Assembly (NCBI GenBank): GCA_016214325.1
Contig: JACROS010000027.1
Span: 1,157 to 38,822 of the forward strand
DNA: 37,666 bases
Reading direction: 5' to 3'
Origin: Candidatus Omnitrophota bacterium
GTDB lineage: Bacteria > Omnitrophota > Gorgyraeia > Gygaellales > Profunditerraquicolaceae
Part shown: in pieces, positions 1-9,586 of the stretch
Numbering within the stretch: the stretch's first letter is position 1
Layout of the letters: every line of letters starts with the position of its first letter
Position numbers and translations under genes: made by a program
The notes under the pieces: generated by a model
Database searches by the model: none
The model's input: only the letters and a program-made list of their open reading frames with translations
Told to the model about the DNA's origin: nothing

Positions 1-1602
1 CTATCATTTTTAATGGTAGCCTCATTTATTTTTTTGTCTGCTATTTTAGTGTCAGATTTTGCATTAGCCAAAGATAATCCTAATAAGGATTATGGAGACG
101 CCATTGTTGGTGCTTCTATTGCTGATGCGCGGACACTTGTGCCAATTCTTGCCTCTGATGGTGCATCAAGTGAAATTTGCGGGATGATTTTTAATGGGTT
201 AGTTAAATATGACAAAGATATTAATCTCGTTGGGGATTTAGCAGAGAGTTGGGAAATTACTAATGACGGCTTAGTGATTGTTTTTCATTTAAGAAAGAAT
301 GTACGTTGGCATGATGGTTTTCCTTTTACTGCCAGGGATGTTGAGTTTACTTTTCAGAAATTAATTGACCCAAATGTAAAAACTCCATATTCAGGTGATT
401 TTGAGAGGGTAAAATCACTGGAGGTAGTTGATGATTATACCTTAAAAGTTACTTATAAAGAACCTTTTGTTCCGGCATTAAGCAGCTGGGGGATGGCGAT
501 TATCCCTAAACATTTATTAGAAAAAGAGGATCTTAATACTACTAAATTTTCCCGTTATCCTATTGGTACTGGGCCATATAAGTTTAAGTCTTGGAAAACT
601 CAGGAAAAAATTGAACTAGAGGCTAATCCTGATTATTTTGAACATAAGCCTTTTATTGGACGTTATATTTCAAGAGTAATTCCTGATGAGTCAACAATTT
701 TTCTAGAATTGCAAACACAAGGAGTGGATTCTTCGGGAATTTCGCCATTACAATATACTCGTCAGACTGACACTCCATTTTTCAAGAAACATTACCGCAA
801 ATTTCGCCTGCCAAGTTTTTCTTATTTGTATCTTGGGTATAATTTAAGAGATGCTAAATTTAGCGATAAGCGGGTGCGTCAGGCATTAAATTATGCAGTG
901 GATAAGGATGAGATTATTAAGATTGTACTTCTTGGTTTGGGTAAAGTTGCTACTGGCCCATACTTGCCTGGTACATTTGCTTATAATGAATCGGTTCTAC
1001 CTGCTTCGTTTAATCCGGATAGGGCCAGAGAACTGTTAAAAGAGGCGGGTTGGATTGATTTAAATAACGACGGATGGCTTGAAAAAGACGGGAAGAGATT
1101 TGAATTTACGATTCTTACTAATCAGGGCAATGAAGAACGGCTGAAGGTAGCTCAAATTATTCAGCGCCGGCTTAAAGAAGTTGGAATAAAAGTAAATGTA
1201 AGAGTGGTAGAGTGGAGCGTGTTTTTAACTGAATTTATTGAAAAAAGAAAGTTTGAAACAGTGCTTTTAGGTTGGTCGTTGCCGAGGGAGCCGGATAATT
1301 ATGATATTTGGCATTCGTCTAAGACTGGTGAGGGACAGTTTAATTTTGTAGGATACAAAAATGCAGAAATAGATGATTTGTTAACGCAGGGAAGGCGAAC
1401 ATTTGATCAAGAAAAGAGAAAAGTTTTTTATCAAAAAGCGCATGAAATTCTCTACGATGATCAGCCTTATATGTTTATTTATGTTCCGGACGGGCTTTCA
1501 ATTTTACATAATCGTTTTGAGGGGATTGTTCCTGCTCCAATCGGCATAGGCTATAATTTTATTGACTGGTGGGTTCCAAAGGCAAAACAAAAATATAAAT
1601 GA
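1..1602 (+). CDS. ABC transporter substrate-binding protein, peptide/oligopeptide (SBP_bac_5 family); 5' end probably outside the window
   Basis: ORF 13..1602, frame open back to base 1; signal-like N-terminus; GTGPYKFKSWK, VRQALNYAVDK and similar family-5 SBP motifs; followed by two permeases and two ATPases. Confidence 0.93.
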   Translation, partial: LSFLMVASFIFLSAILVSDFALAKDNPNKDYGDAIVGASIADARTLVPILASDGASSEICGMIFNGLVKYDKDINLVGDLAESWEITNDGLVIVFHLRKNVRWHDGFPFTARDVEFTFQKLIDPNVKTPYSGDFERVKSLEVVDDYTLKVTYKEPFVPALSSWGMAIIPKHLLEKEDLNTTKFSRYPIGTGPYKFKSWKTQEKIELEANPDYFEHKPFIGRYISRVIPDESTIFLELQTQGVDSSGISPLQYTRQTDTPFFKKHYRKFRLPSFSYLYLGYNLRDAKFSDKRVRQALNYAVDKDEIIKIVLLGLGKVATGPYLPGTFAYNESVLPASFNPDRARELLKEAGWIDLNNDGWLEKDGKRFEFTILTNQGNEERLKVAQIIQRRLKEVGIKVNVRVVEWSVFLTEFIEKRKFETVLLGWSLPREPDNYDIWHSSKTGEGQFNFVGYKNAEIDDLLTQGRRTFDQEKRKVFYQKAHEILYDDQPYMFIYVPDGLSILHNRFEGIVPAPIGIGYNFIDWWVPKAKQKYK

Positions 1603-2573
1603 TAACTTATATATTTCGTAGATTGTTTGGTTTGCTGCCGATGTTATTCGGGATTACCTTAATTAGCTTTATGGTGATTAAACTTGCGCCTGGAAAGCCG
1701 GTAATGTTGCAATATTCGCTTAATCCAAAGATTTCGCTGGATGAAATTAAGCGCCTTGAGAAAATTGAGGGATTTGATAAACCGCTTTATGTGCAATATT
1801 TTAATTGGCTGGGTAATCTTTCGCGTTTTAACTTTGGGAGGTCTATTTCAGATGGTAGATTTGTTATGGATAAAATTGTTGAGCGCTTACCTGTGACATT
1901 ATCCATAAATATACTTTCATTATTTCTGATTTTTCTGATTGCAGTTCCCTGGGGTATCAGGTCAGCATTAAAACAGGGTTCAACTTTTGACAGGGTTTCT
2001 ACCTTGGTAATGTTTTTATTATTTGCTGCTCCAACATTCTGGTTGGCGCTTCTTTTGATGCAGCTTTTTTGTATACAATTTGGATGGCTGCCTATATCTG
2101 GGATAACTTCGCTTGATTTTGAACATTTTAATTGGTGGCAAAAAGTATTTGATATAGGAAGGCATTTGTTTTTGCCTGTATTAGTTTCCGGATTGGCTGG
2201 ATTTGCTGGTATTTGCCGGTATATGCGCTCAAATATGATTGAAGCTTTACAGCAGCCGTATATTTATACTGCGCGGGCAAAAGGATTATCTGAGAATAAG
2301 ATAATTTATAAGCATGCTTTGCGTAATGCGCTTCTTCCGATTGTTACAATTTTAGGCTTATCTTTGCCCGGTCTTTTGGGCGGTAGTATTATTTTTGAGT
2401 CAATTTTTGCAATTCCTGGGATCGGCAGGCTTTTTTATGAGGCTGCTATGATGAGAGATATTAATTTAATTATGGCAGAGATTATTTTAGTTGCGGTATT
2501 AACAATGCTTGGTAATTTAATTGCTGATGTTTTGTATGCTTATGTTGACCCGAGGATACGTTATAAAAAATAA
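1599..2573 (+). CDS. dppB: Peptide ABC transporter permease, DppB/OppB type
   Basis: ITYIFRRLFGLLPMLFGITLISF start and YTARAKGLSENKIIYKHALRNALLPIVT EAA-loop motif; overlaps upstream stop. Confidence 0.93.
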   Translation: MITYIFRRLFGLLPMLFGITLISFMVIKLAPGKPVMLQYSLNPKISLDEIKRLEKIEGFDKPLYVQYFNWLGNLSRFNFGRSISDGRFVMDKIVERLPVTLSINILSLFLIFLIAVPWGIRSALKQGSTFDRVSTLVMFLLFAAPTFWLALLLMQLFCIQFGWLPISGITSLDFEHFNWWQKVFDIGRHLFLPVLVSGLAGFAGICRYMRSNMIEALQQPYIYTARAKGLSENKIIYKHALRNALLPIVTILGLSLPGLLGGSIIFESIFAIPGIGRLFYEAAMMRDINLIMAEIILVAVLTMLGNLIADVLYAYVDPRIRYKK

Positions 2574-2582
2574 AATTATAAA

Positions 2583-3377
2583 ATGCAGAATAAATCATTA
2601 AATATTGGAATTCTAATTATTGGTTTCTTAACTATTATTGCTATTTTAGCTCCGCTTGTCAGCCCGTTTGACCCTTCAGTTATTGACCAGGATAGTTTGT
2701 TAATGCCTCCGTCTTTAAAGCATTTTTTAGGAACAGATACTTTAGGCAGGGACCTTTTTAGCCGTATTGTTTTTGGAGCAAGAATATCTTTAGGGATTGG
2801 TTTGGTGGCAGTGGGGATTGCTACTCTTGTTGGGCTTATATTAGGTGCGGCTGCCGGGTTTTACGGCGGCAGGATAGACGGGTTAATAATGCGCTTTGTA
2901 GATATCATGCTTTGTTTTCCTACTTTTTATTTAATTTTGGCTGTAGCGGCTATTTTGGGGCCGTCTATATTTAACATTATGATTATTGTTGGGCTCACTA
3001 GCTGGATGGGAGTGGCGCGCCTTGTGCGCGGCGAGATCCTTTCATTAAAAGAGAGAGAATTTATTCAGGCTGAAAAATCTATTGGTGCATCAAATTTGCG
3101 AATTATTATTCGCCATTTGATTCCAAATGCTATTGGGCCGGTTTTAGTGAGTGCAACTCTTGGAATCGGAGGAGCAATTCTTCTTGAATCGGGATTAAGT
3201 TTCTTGGGTTTAGGCGTTCAGCCGCCTACTCCGAGTTGGGGTAATATTTTAATTGAGTCAAAATCCACTCTGGGTGTAGCTTGGTGGATTACTGTTTTTC
3301 CTGGCCTTGCAATACTAACCACTATTTTAGGATTTAACCTGATTGCCGAGGGCCTAAAAAAGAAATTAGGCGGTTGA
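2583..3377 (+). CDS. dppC: Peptide ABC transporter permease, DppC/OppC type
   Basis: HFLGTDTLGRDLFSRIVFGARISL motif; operon position. Confidence 0.93.
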   Translation: MQNKSLNIGILIIGFLTIIAILAPLVSPFDPSVIDQDSLLMPPSLKHFLGTDTLGRDLFSRIVFGARISLGIGLVAVGIATLVGLILGAAAGFYGGRIDGLIMRFVDIMLCFPTFYLILAVAAILGPSIFNIMIIVGLTSWMGVARLVRGEILSLKEREFIQAEKSIGASNLRIIIRHLIPNAIGPVLVSATLGIGGAILLESGLSFLGLGVQPPTPSWGNILIESKSTLGVAWWITVFPGLAILTTILGFNLIAEGLKKKLGG

Positions 3378-3379
3378 TT

Positions 3380-4174
3380 ATGGAAAATTTATTGGAAGTT
3401 AAAAACTTAAAAGTTGAATTTTTCTCAAATAAAAGCCTGGTGCCTGTTATTGATGGGGCCACTTTTTTTATTAAAAAAGATGAAATTCTGGTTTTAGCAG
3501 GAGAATCTGGTTCGGGAAAGACTTTAACTGCTTTATCTATTACCAAGATTTTGCCTAATAGTGCAATTATTACTGCAGGAAGTGCTAAGTTTATGGGAGT
3601 TGATTTGTTGACAATGGATGAGAAAGCTTTAACTGATATTAGAGGCAGGGAAATTGCCTATATTTTTCAAGAGCCAACCAGTTATTTAAATCCTGTTTTT
3701 ACTGTTGGTATTCAAATTACAGAAGTAATAATGCTTCATCAAAATAAGAATAAATTAGATGCATTTAATGAGGCAAAAGAGTTGTTAAGTCTTGTCAAAA
3801 TAAAAGATCCCCAGAGGGTTTTATCTAGTTATCCACACCAGCTCTCCGGGGGGATGAATCAGCGGGTTTTTTTGGCAATGGCTTTGGCATGTAAGCCGAA
3901 GCTCTTAATAGCTGACGAGCCAACAACTGCTTTAGATGTAACTATTGAAGCGCAAATATTACAGTTGTTACTAGACCTTAAGAAAACAATGGGTTTTTCC
4001 TTGTTGTTTATTACACATAATTTGTCGATTGCTAAAAAAATTGCTGACCGTATTTGTGTAATGTGTAAAGGAAAGATTGTTGAAGAGGGCAGTGTGGATA
4101 AAATTTTTGATGCGCCGGAGCATTTTCATACGCGTGAGCTGATAAATGCTTACGAGAAAATAGGAAAGCTATAA
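3380..4174 (+). CDS. dppD: Peptide ABC transporter ATP-binding protein, DppD/OppD type
   Basis: Walker A GESGSGKT, signature LSGGMNQR, Walker B LLIADEPT; ATG at 3380 preferred over the TTG at 3374. Confidence 0.92.
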   Translation: MENLLEVKNLKVEFFSNKSLVPVIDGATFFIKKDEILVLAGESGSGKTLTALSITKILPNSAIITAGSAKFMGVDLLTMDEKALTDIRGREIAYIFQEPTSYLNPVFTVGIQITEVIMLHQNKNKLDAFNEAKELLSLVKIKDPQRVLSSYPHQLSGGMNQRVFLAMALACKPKLLIADEPTTALDVTIEAQILQLLLDLKKTMGFSLLFITHNLSIAKKIADRICVMCKGKIVEEGSVDKIFDAPEHFHTRELINAYEKIGKL

Positions 4175-4179
4175 TTAAT

Positions 4180-4265
4180 GTCATTGCGAGGAGTCCTCCC
4201 TAGGAGGATGACGAAGCAATCTCGTTTTTTAGATTGCTTCGCTCCCTGCGGTCGCTCGCAATGAC
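4180..4265. repeat. Composite palindromic intergenic repeat (MITE/REP-like)
   Basis: Perfect outer arms gtcattgcgag (4180-4190)/ctcgcaatgac (4255-4265), inner arms cgaagcaatct/agattgcttcg, nested hairpin tcctcc-cta-ggagga. Confidence 0.85.
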
Positions 4266-4279
4266 GGAGTTAAAATAAG

Positions 4280-5032
4280 ATGATTTTAGAAATTAAAAAT
4301 TTAACTAAAACTTTTGTCATTGAGCGCGGGGTATTTAAAGCTGAAGCAGGTTTGGTAAAAGCGCTCGACGGTGTCAGTTTTAGCGTAAATGAATTTGATA
4401 CTTTGGGGATTGTCGGTGAATCTGGTTCTGGTAAGACGACTCTTGCAAAGATAATTATTAATCTTATTCCAGCAACAAGCGGAGAAGTTGTGTTTGATAA
4501 CGAGTTAATTAAGAATATCAGAAAAGATGTACAGATAGTTTTTCAGAATCCGTATAATAGCCTTAATCCGAAAATGCGTATTGCTGAGATACTTTCTGAG
4601 CCGCTGTTAATTCATCATATTGTGCCGCGGCCATTTGTTAAAGAAAGAGCATTAGAGCTTTTGCGGTTGGTAGGTCTTGATGAAAATGTTTTAGGCCGGT
4701 ATCCGATTGAGTTTTCAGGCGGCCAGAGGCAGAGAATTTGTATTGCTCGTGCTTTGGCAAGCCAGCCAAAGTTTATAATATTAGACGAGCCGATTTCTTC
4801 TTTAGATGTAACTATCCAGGCGCAAATGCTGGATTTGTTTTTGGAGCTTAAGCAAAGGTTGAGGCTAACTTATATTTTTGTCAGTCACAACTTGGCAGTT
4901 GTTAGGCATATTGCTGATTCTGTGCTTGTGATGGAGAATGGGAAAGTAGTTGAAACAGGGAGCCGGGAAGAGATTTTTTATTCACCGAAGCATCCTTATA
5001 CCAAGGCTTTATTAGATGCGGCAAGAAGCTAG
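4280..5032 (+). CDS. dppF: Peptide ABC transporter ATP-binding protein, DppF/OppF type
   Basis: GESGSGKTT, QNPYNSLNPKMRI, FSGGQRQRICIARAL, LDEPISSLD. Confidence 0.93.
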   Translation: MILEIKNLTKTFVIERGVFKAEAGLVKALDGVSFSVNEFDTLGIVGESGSGKTTLAKIIINLIPATSGEVVFDNELIKNIRKDVQIVFQNPYNSLNPKMRIAEILSEPLLIHHIVPRPFVKERALELLRLVGLDENVLGRYPIEFSGGQRQRICIARALASQPKFIILDEPISSLDVTIQAQMLDLFLELKQRLRLTYIFVSHNLAVVRHIADSVLVMENGKVVETGSREEIFYSPKHPYTKALLDAARS

Positions 5033-5084
5033 ATTGGTTGTATTTTGCTTGCGTTTTAAAGAGGAATATATATAATATAGTTCT

Positions 5085-5477
5085 ATGGAAAACTTTCAAC
5101 CATTTTTATTAAGTTTTATTCCAATTTTTGTTGCTGTGGATGCAATTGGAAATATCCCTTTGTTTGTGTCACTTGTTCAGGGTACGACAAAGGCGCAAAA
5201 ATTGGGAGTTTTTCCTTTGGGCACTCCACTTATTACAGGGCCTGCTGTATTGACCACTACTTTAATGATGCTGGATAATTATGGCCTTGTTGCTACGTTT
5301 GTTTCTTTACTTTTAAATATGTTTATTGTTTGGGTAACTTTAGTTAAGGCGGATAATATTATGAAAATTCTTGGCGAGGGAGGCACGCGTGCTTTTGCCA
5401 AGATTATGTATATACTTCTTGCAGCTATTAGTATTATGATGATCCGCCGTGGAATTTTAGGAGTGTTGATAAAATGA
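5085..5477 (+). CDS. MarC family membrane protein, internally shortened
   Basis: N-terminal FIPIFVAVDAIGNIPLFVSL and C-terminal FPLGTPLITGPAVLTT...LGEGGTRAFAKIMYILLAAISIMMIRRGI are MarC-like, but the middle transmembrane segments are absent. Confidence 0.75.
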   Translation: MENFQPFLLSFIPIFVAVDAIGNIPLFVSLVQGTTKAQKLGVFPLGTPLITGPAVLTTTLMMLDNYGLVATFVSLLLNMFIVWVTLVKADNIMKILGEGGTRAFAKIMYILLAAISIMMIRRGILGVLIK

Positions 5478-6700
5478 TGAAGAAGGTGCTTACTTTTATT
5501 ATGGCTGGAGGTAAAGGGGAGAGGTTATTTCCTTTAACTAAGGATCGCACAAAGCCGGCAGTGCCATTTGGCGGAATTTATCGAATTATTGATTTTACTT
5601 TGAGCAATTGTATTAATTCAGGCTTACGTCGTATTTATGTATTGACTCAGTATAAGTCAGCGTCTTTACAAAGACATATTCGTTTGGGATGGAATTTTCT
5701 ACCTTCAGAGTTGGAACAGTTTATTGAGTTATTGCCTGCGCAGCAAAGAATTGGCGATACCTGGTATTTGGGTACAGCTGATGCAATTTACCAGAATTTT
5801 TATGCTGTTGAAATGGATAAGTCTGATGAAGTCTTAATTTTAGCTGGCGACCACGTTTATAAAATGAATTATTACGCCATGATAGACTATCATCGTGCCG
5901 TTGATGCGGATTTAACTGTGGGGGTAGTGGAAGTTTGTAAGGAGCGTTCCAGCCAACTGGGTGTTGTTGAGGTGGATAGCAATGGAACTGTTATTGGTTT
6001 TCAAGAAAAGCCAAAACACCCAAAGACAATTCCAGCTCACCCGGATAAAATTTACGCTTCTATGGGGATCTATGTTTTTAAACACGAGGTTCTTGAACAG
6101 GAATTAATGGAAGATGCAAAAAGAGCTGGTTCAAACCATGATTTTGGCAAAGATATAATTCCCGGCATGATTAAGAAAGGTGCAAAGATTGCCGCCTATA
6201 ATTTTATTGATGAAAATAAAAAAGAGGCGCAATACTGGCGTGATATCGGAGAAATTGATGCTTATTTTGAGGCAAATATGGATTTAACTAAGGCTGATCC
6301 AATTTTTAATTTGTATGACCGGGCTTGGCCAATAAGAACTTTTCAGGAACAATTTCCTCCGGTAAAAACGATTCATGCTGGAGAAGAAATGGCTGGAAGA
6401 GTGGGGCTTGCGCTTGATTCTATAGTTTCTCATGGATGCGTTATAAGCGGCGGTAGAATTCAGCGTTCTGTGCTTTCTCCTAATGTGAGGATTAATAGCT
6501 ATTCTGAAGTTTATGATTCAATTTTGATGGAAGGTGTTAATGTCGGCAGGTATGCCAAAATTAAAAGGGCAATTATTGATAAGGATGTAGATATTCCTCA
6601 AGGAATGGTTATTGGTTATGATATTAGTGAGGATAAAAAGCGTTTTTATGTGACGGATTCTGGTATTGTAGTAGTGGCAAAGGGGACAGAGATTAAATGA
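5474..6700 (+). CDS. glgC: Glucose-1-phosphate adenylyltransferase
   Basis: MAGGKGERLFPLTKDRTKPAVPFGG, YRIIDFTLSNCINSG, GTADAIYQN, LILAGDHVYKMNY. Confidence 0.95.
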   Translation: MMKKVLTFIMAGGKGERLFPLTKDRTKPAVPFGGIYRIIDFTLSNCINSGLRRIYVLTQYKSASLQRHIRLGWNFLPSELEQFIELLPAQQRIGDTWYLGTADAIYQNFYAVEMDKSDEVLILAGDHVYKMNYYAMIDYHRAVDADLTVGVVEVCKERSSQLGVVEVDSNGTVIGFQEKPKHPKTIPAHPDKIYASMGIYVFKHEVLEQELMEDAKRAGSNHDFGKDIIPGMIKKGAKIAAYNFIDENKKEAQYWRDIGEIDAYFEANMDLTKADPIFNLYDRAWPIRTFQEQFPPVKTIHAGEEMAGRVGLALDSIVSHGCVISGGRIQRSVLSPNVRINSYSEVYDSILMEGVNVGRYAKIKRAIIDKDVDIPQGMVIGYDISEDKKRFYVTDSGIVVVAKGTEIK

Positions 6701-7146
6701 TTAGAAAAGCTCAGATAAAAGATATAAAAGCAATTCAAGCGTTGATTAATGGTTTTGCCAAGAAAGATTTAATGCTGCCGCGTTCTCTAAATGAGTTGTA
6801 TGAAAACGTGCGTGATTTCTGGGTTATTGAAGAAAAAAATAATATTTTAGGTTGTGTTGCTTTGCATATTTCCTGGGATGATTTGGCTGAAGTTAAGTGC
6901 TTGGCGGTTGCAAAGAGCTATCAGAATAAAGGCTTAGGCAGAAAACTTGTAGAGGCTTGTCTTGATGAAGCAAGGCAAATGGGTGCTAAGAAGATTTTTG
7001 TATTAACTTACAAACCGGAATTTTTTAAATCCCTTGGTTTTAAGAAAACCACTCACAACAGCCTACCTCATAAAGTCTGGGCAGAGTGTATTAATTGCTG
7101 TAAATTCCCAGATTGTCAGGAAATTGCTTTGTTAAAAAGCTTGTGA
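6697..7146 (+). CDS. argA: GNAT N-acetyltransferase, short ArgA-like (N-acetylglutamate synthase type)
   Basis: NKGLGRKLVEACLDEA acetyl-CoA motif and C-terminal HKVWAECINCCKFPDCQEIAL typical of short NAGS proteins. Confidence 0.75.
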   Translation: MIRKAQIKDIKAIQALINGFAKKDLMLPRSLNELYENVRDFWVIEEKNNILGCVALHISWDDLAEVKCLAVAKSYQNKGLGRKLVEACLDEARQMGAKKIFVLTYKPEFFKSLGFKKTTHNSLPHKVWAECINCCKFPDCQEIALLKSL

Positions 7147-7162
7147 AAAAGAATATTTATGT

Positions 7163-7168
7163 TATAAT
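7163..7168 (+). promoter_or_regulatory. Probable -10 element upstream of acyl-CoA dehydrogenase
   Basis: TATAAT with weak TTGTGA 16 bp upstream; GGAGGAG Shine-Dalgarno before ATG at 7233. Confidence 0.45.
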
Positions 7169-7232
7169 TCTTAATTTGAAATTTACATTTAGGAATAATA
7201 ATCTTTAAGCGAAAACAATCGGAGGAGTAAAA

Positions 7233-8384
7233 ATGGATTATTTGTTGACTGAAGAGCAAAAAATGGTTAGAGATTTAGCTAAGAAAATCGCCGATGAAAA
7301 AATTCGTCCGGTAGCTGCTAAATATGACCAGACTGAAGAATATCCTTGGGAGGTAATTAAAGTTATTGCTGAAGCAGGCCTTTTTGGTTTATTTATTCCT
7401 GAAGCATATGGAGGTATGGGTGTAAATGTGCTTAACCTTTGTCTTGCAACTGAAGAATTATCTCGTGCTTGCGGCGGTATTGCTGTTTGCTATGCTGCTT
7501 CAGCTTTAGGTACATTTCCAATTGTTTTATTTGGCAATGAGGAACAAAAGAAGAAGTATCTTCCTGACTTAGCAAGCGGTAAAAAAGTGGCTGCTTTTGC
7601 TGTTACTGAACCCGAGGCTGGGTCTGATGCTTCTGCAATTAAAACTACAGCAAAAAAAGAAGGCGACCATTATGTGTTAAACGGTTTAAAGCATTTCATT
7701 ACCAATGGTGGTGATGCAGAGACCTATGTGGTAATTGCCATGACTGATAAGACAAAAGGAGCTCGTGGAGCTTCTGCATTTATAGTTGAAAAAGGTACTA
7801 AGGGCTTTAGCTTTGGGAAAAAAGAGGATAAGTTTGGTATTCGTGCTTCTTCTACTAGAGAGTTGATTTTTACTGATTGTAAGATTCCTAAAGAAAATTT
7901 GCTTTCTAAAGAAGGCATGGGTTTTATTGTGACTATGCGTACCTTTGATATGTCGCGTCCGGGTGTGGCTGCTCAAGCTTTGGGGATTGCCCAGGGAGCA
8001 ATGGATCATGCGGTAAAATATGCCAAAGAAAGACATCAGTTTGAGAAACAGATTTCTAGTTTTCAGGGCATTCAGTGGATGATTGCTGATATGGCCACAG
8101 AAATTGAAGCTGCAAGAGCGCTTATTTATGCAACTGCTCGTATGGTTGATGCTGGGATCACTGGAGTTTCTAAAGAATCGGCGATGGCTAAAATGTATGC
8201 TTCAGACGTGGCTATGAAGGTAAGTATTGATGCCTTGCAGATTTTTGGCGGATATGGCTATATGAAAGATTATCCGATAGAAAAATACGTGCGTGATGCC
8301 AAGATTACCCAGATTTACGAGGGAACTAATCAGATTCAGCGTAACATCATTGGTTTGCAGGTGATTAAAGAGATGGGGAAATAA
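7233..8384 (+). CDS. Acyl-CoA dehydrogenase
   Basis: Full-length ACAD: AFAVTEPEAGSDASAIKTTA, QIFGGYGYMKDYPIEKYVRDAKITQIYEGTNQIQRNII. Confidence 0.95.
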   Translation: MDYLLTEEQKMVRDLAKKIADEKIRPVAAKYDQTEEYPWEVIKVIAEAGLFGLFIPEAYGGMGVNVLNLCLATEELSRACGGIAVCYAASALGTFPIVLFGNEEQKKKYLPDLASGKKVAAFAVTEPEAGSDASAIKTTAKKEGDHYVLNGLKHFITNGGDAETYVVIAMTDKTKGARGASAFIVEKGTKGFSFGKKEDKFGIRASSTRELIFTDCKIPKENLLSKEGMGFIVTMRTFDMSRPGVAAQALGIAQGAMDHAVKYAKERHQFEKQISSFQGIQWMIADMATEIEAARALIYATARMVDAGITGVSKESAMAKMYASDVAMKVSIDALQIFGGYGYMKDYPIEKYVRDAKITQIYEGTNQIQRNIIGLQVIKEMGK

Positions 8385-8413
8385 GCTGTTAACTCTGCAA
8401 AAGGGGTAAAACA

Positions 8414-8770
8414 ATGGAAGACAGACGTCAATTTATGAGGTTAAGTGTTTTGGCGGATGTTGTTTATAACAGGCACAATTCTTCGCAAGAAGAAAAGCTT
8501 GCTATAACCAGGAATGTCAGTAAAGGTGGAATTTGTTTTATTGCCTATGAGAAGCTTGATAATGGTGAGTTGCTTGATTTGAAGGTATTTTTACCGGAAC
8601 AGAGTGTTCCGATTGAAGCTGTGGGTAAAGTATGTTGGGTAAGAGAATTCTTAATAACTGGAAATGAGAAATATTGTAGGTATGATGCAGGTGTTGAGTT
8701 TATAAATATTAATGATGAAGATATGCAGAAAATTGAGAAGTTTGAATTTAGCCCAATTATAAAAAAATGA
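8414..8770 (+). CDS. PilZ domain protein with canonical c-di-GMP-binding motifs
   Basis: RQFMR (RxxxR) plus NVSKGG ([D/N]xSxxG) and PilZ-like beta-barrel sequence. Confidence 0.82.
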   Translation: MEDRRQFMRLSVLADVVYNRHNSSQEEKLAITRNVSKGGICFIAYEKLDNGELLDLKVFLPEQSVPIEAVGKVCWVREFLITGNEKYCRYDAGVEFININDEDMQKIEKFEFSPIIKK

Positions 8771-9546
8771 ATATTATAGTTTGTATAAAACAAGTCCCTG
8801 AAACAACAGATGTGAGGATAAATCCTGAAACAAATACTTTGATTCGCGAGGGGGTTAAGTCAATAATTAATCCTTTTGATATGTATGCTATTGAAGAAGG
8901 TATCAGGCTCAAAGAGCGCTTTGGCGGCAAGGTAACAGTTGTTACCATGGGCCCTCCTCAGGCTGATGCTGCATTACGCGAGGCAATTGCTTTGGGGGTT
9001 GATGAAGGCGTGTTGGTGTGTGACCGCGCATTTGCTGGCAGTGATACTTGGGCCACTAGTTATACTTTAGCTGGAGCCATAAAGAAAATTGGTAACTTTG
9101 ATTTAATTATTTGTGGTAAGCAGGCTTCAGATGGCGATACTGCTCAGGTCGGCCCGGGGATAGCAACTCACTTAGATATCCCCCAGGTAACTTATGTTAA
9201 AAAGGTAGAAGATGCAAAGGAAAAATTATTAAAACTTGAGCGTATGCTAGAAGAGGGGTATGAGGTAATTGAATTGCCTTTACCGGGATTAATTACTGTA
9301 GTTAAAGAAATTAATGAGCCTCGCTTGCCGTCTTTAAAAGGAATGATGCGTTCAAAACAGGCAGTGATTGCACAGTGGGGGCAAAAAGATTTGAATCTTG
9401 ATCCGCAGCAAATTGGATTATGCGGATCTCCAACGCAGGTAGTAAAGATTTTTACTCCTCCACAGAGAACCGGCGGACAGATGTTGGCAGGAGAAATACC
9501 AGAAGTAGTTAACAAATTAGCAGAATTATTAAGAAGTGAACTTTAA
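8767..9546 (+). CDS. etfB: Electron transfer flavoprotein subunit beta
   Basis: MNIIVCIKQVPETTDVRINPETNTL, LIICGKQASDGDTAQVGPGIA, LPSLKGMMRSK. Confidence 0.95.
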   Translation: MNIIVCIKQVPETTDVRINPETNTLIREGVKSIINPFDMYAIEEGIRLKERFGGKVTVVTMGPPQADAALREAIALGVDEGVLVCDRAFAGSDTWATSYTLAGAIKKIGNFDLIICGKQASDGDTAQVGPGIATHLDIPQVTYVKKVEDAKEKLLKLERMLEEGYEVIELPLPGLITVVKEINEPRLPSLKGMMRSKQAVIAQWGQKDLNLDPQQIGLCGSPTQVVKIFTPPQRTGGQMLAGEIPEVVNKLAELLRSEL

Positions 9547-9586
9547 CCCAATAACTCAATAACCCAAGTAACTCAAGTAACCGACT

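Noticed and set aside
7686-8036. Minus-strand ORFs (116 aa, 64 aa) opposite acyl-CoA dehydrogenase
   Set aside because: Antisense to a strongly conserved full-length gene; no recognisable domain or plausible start context.
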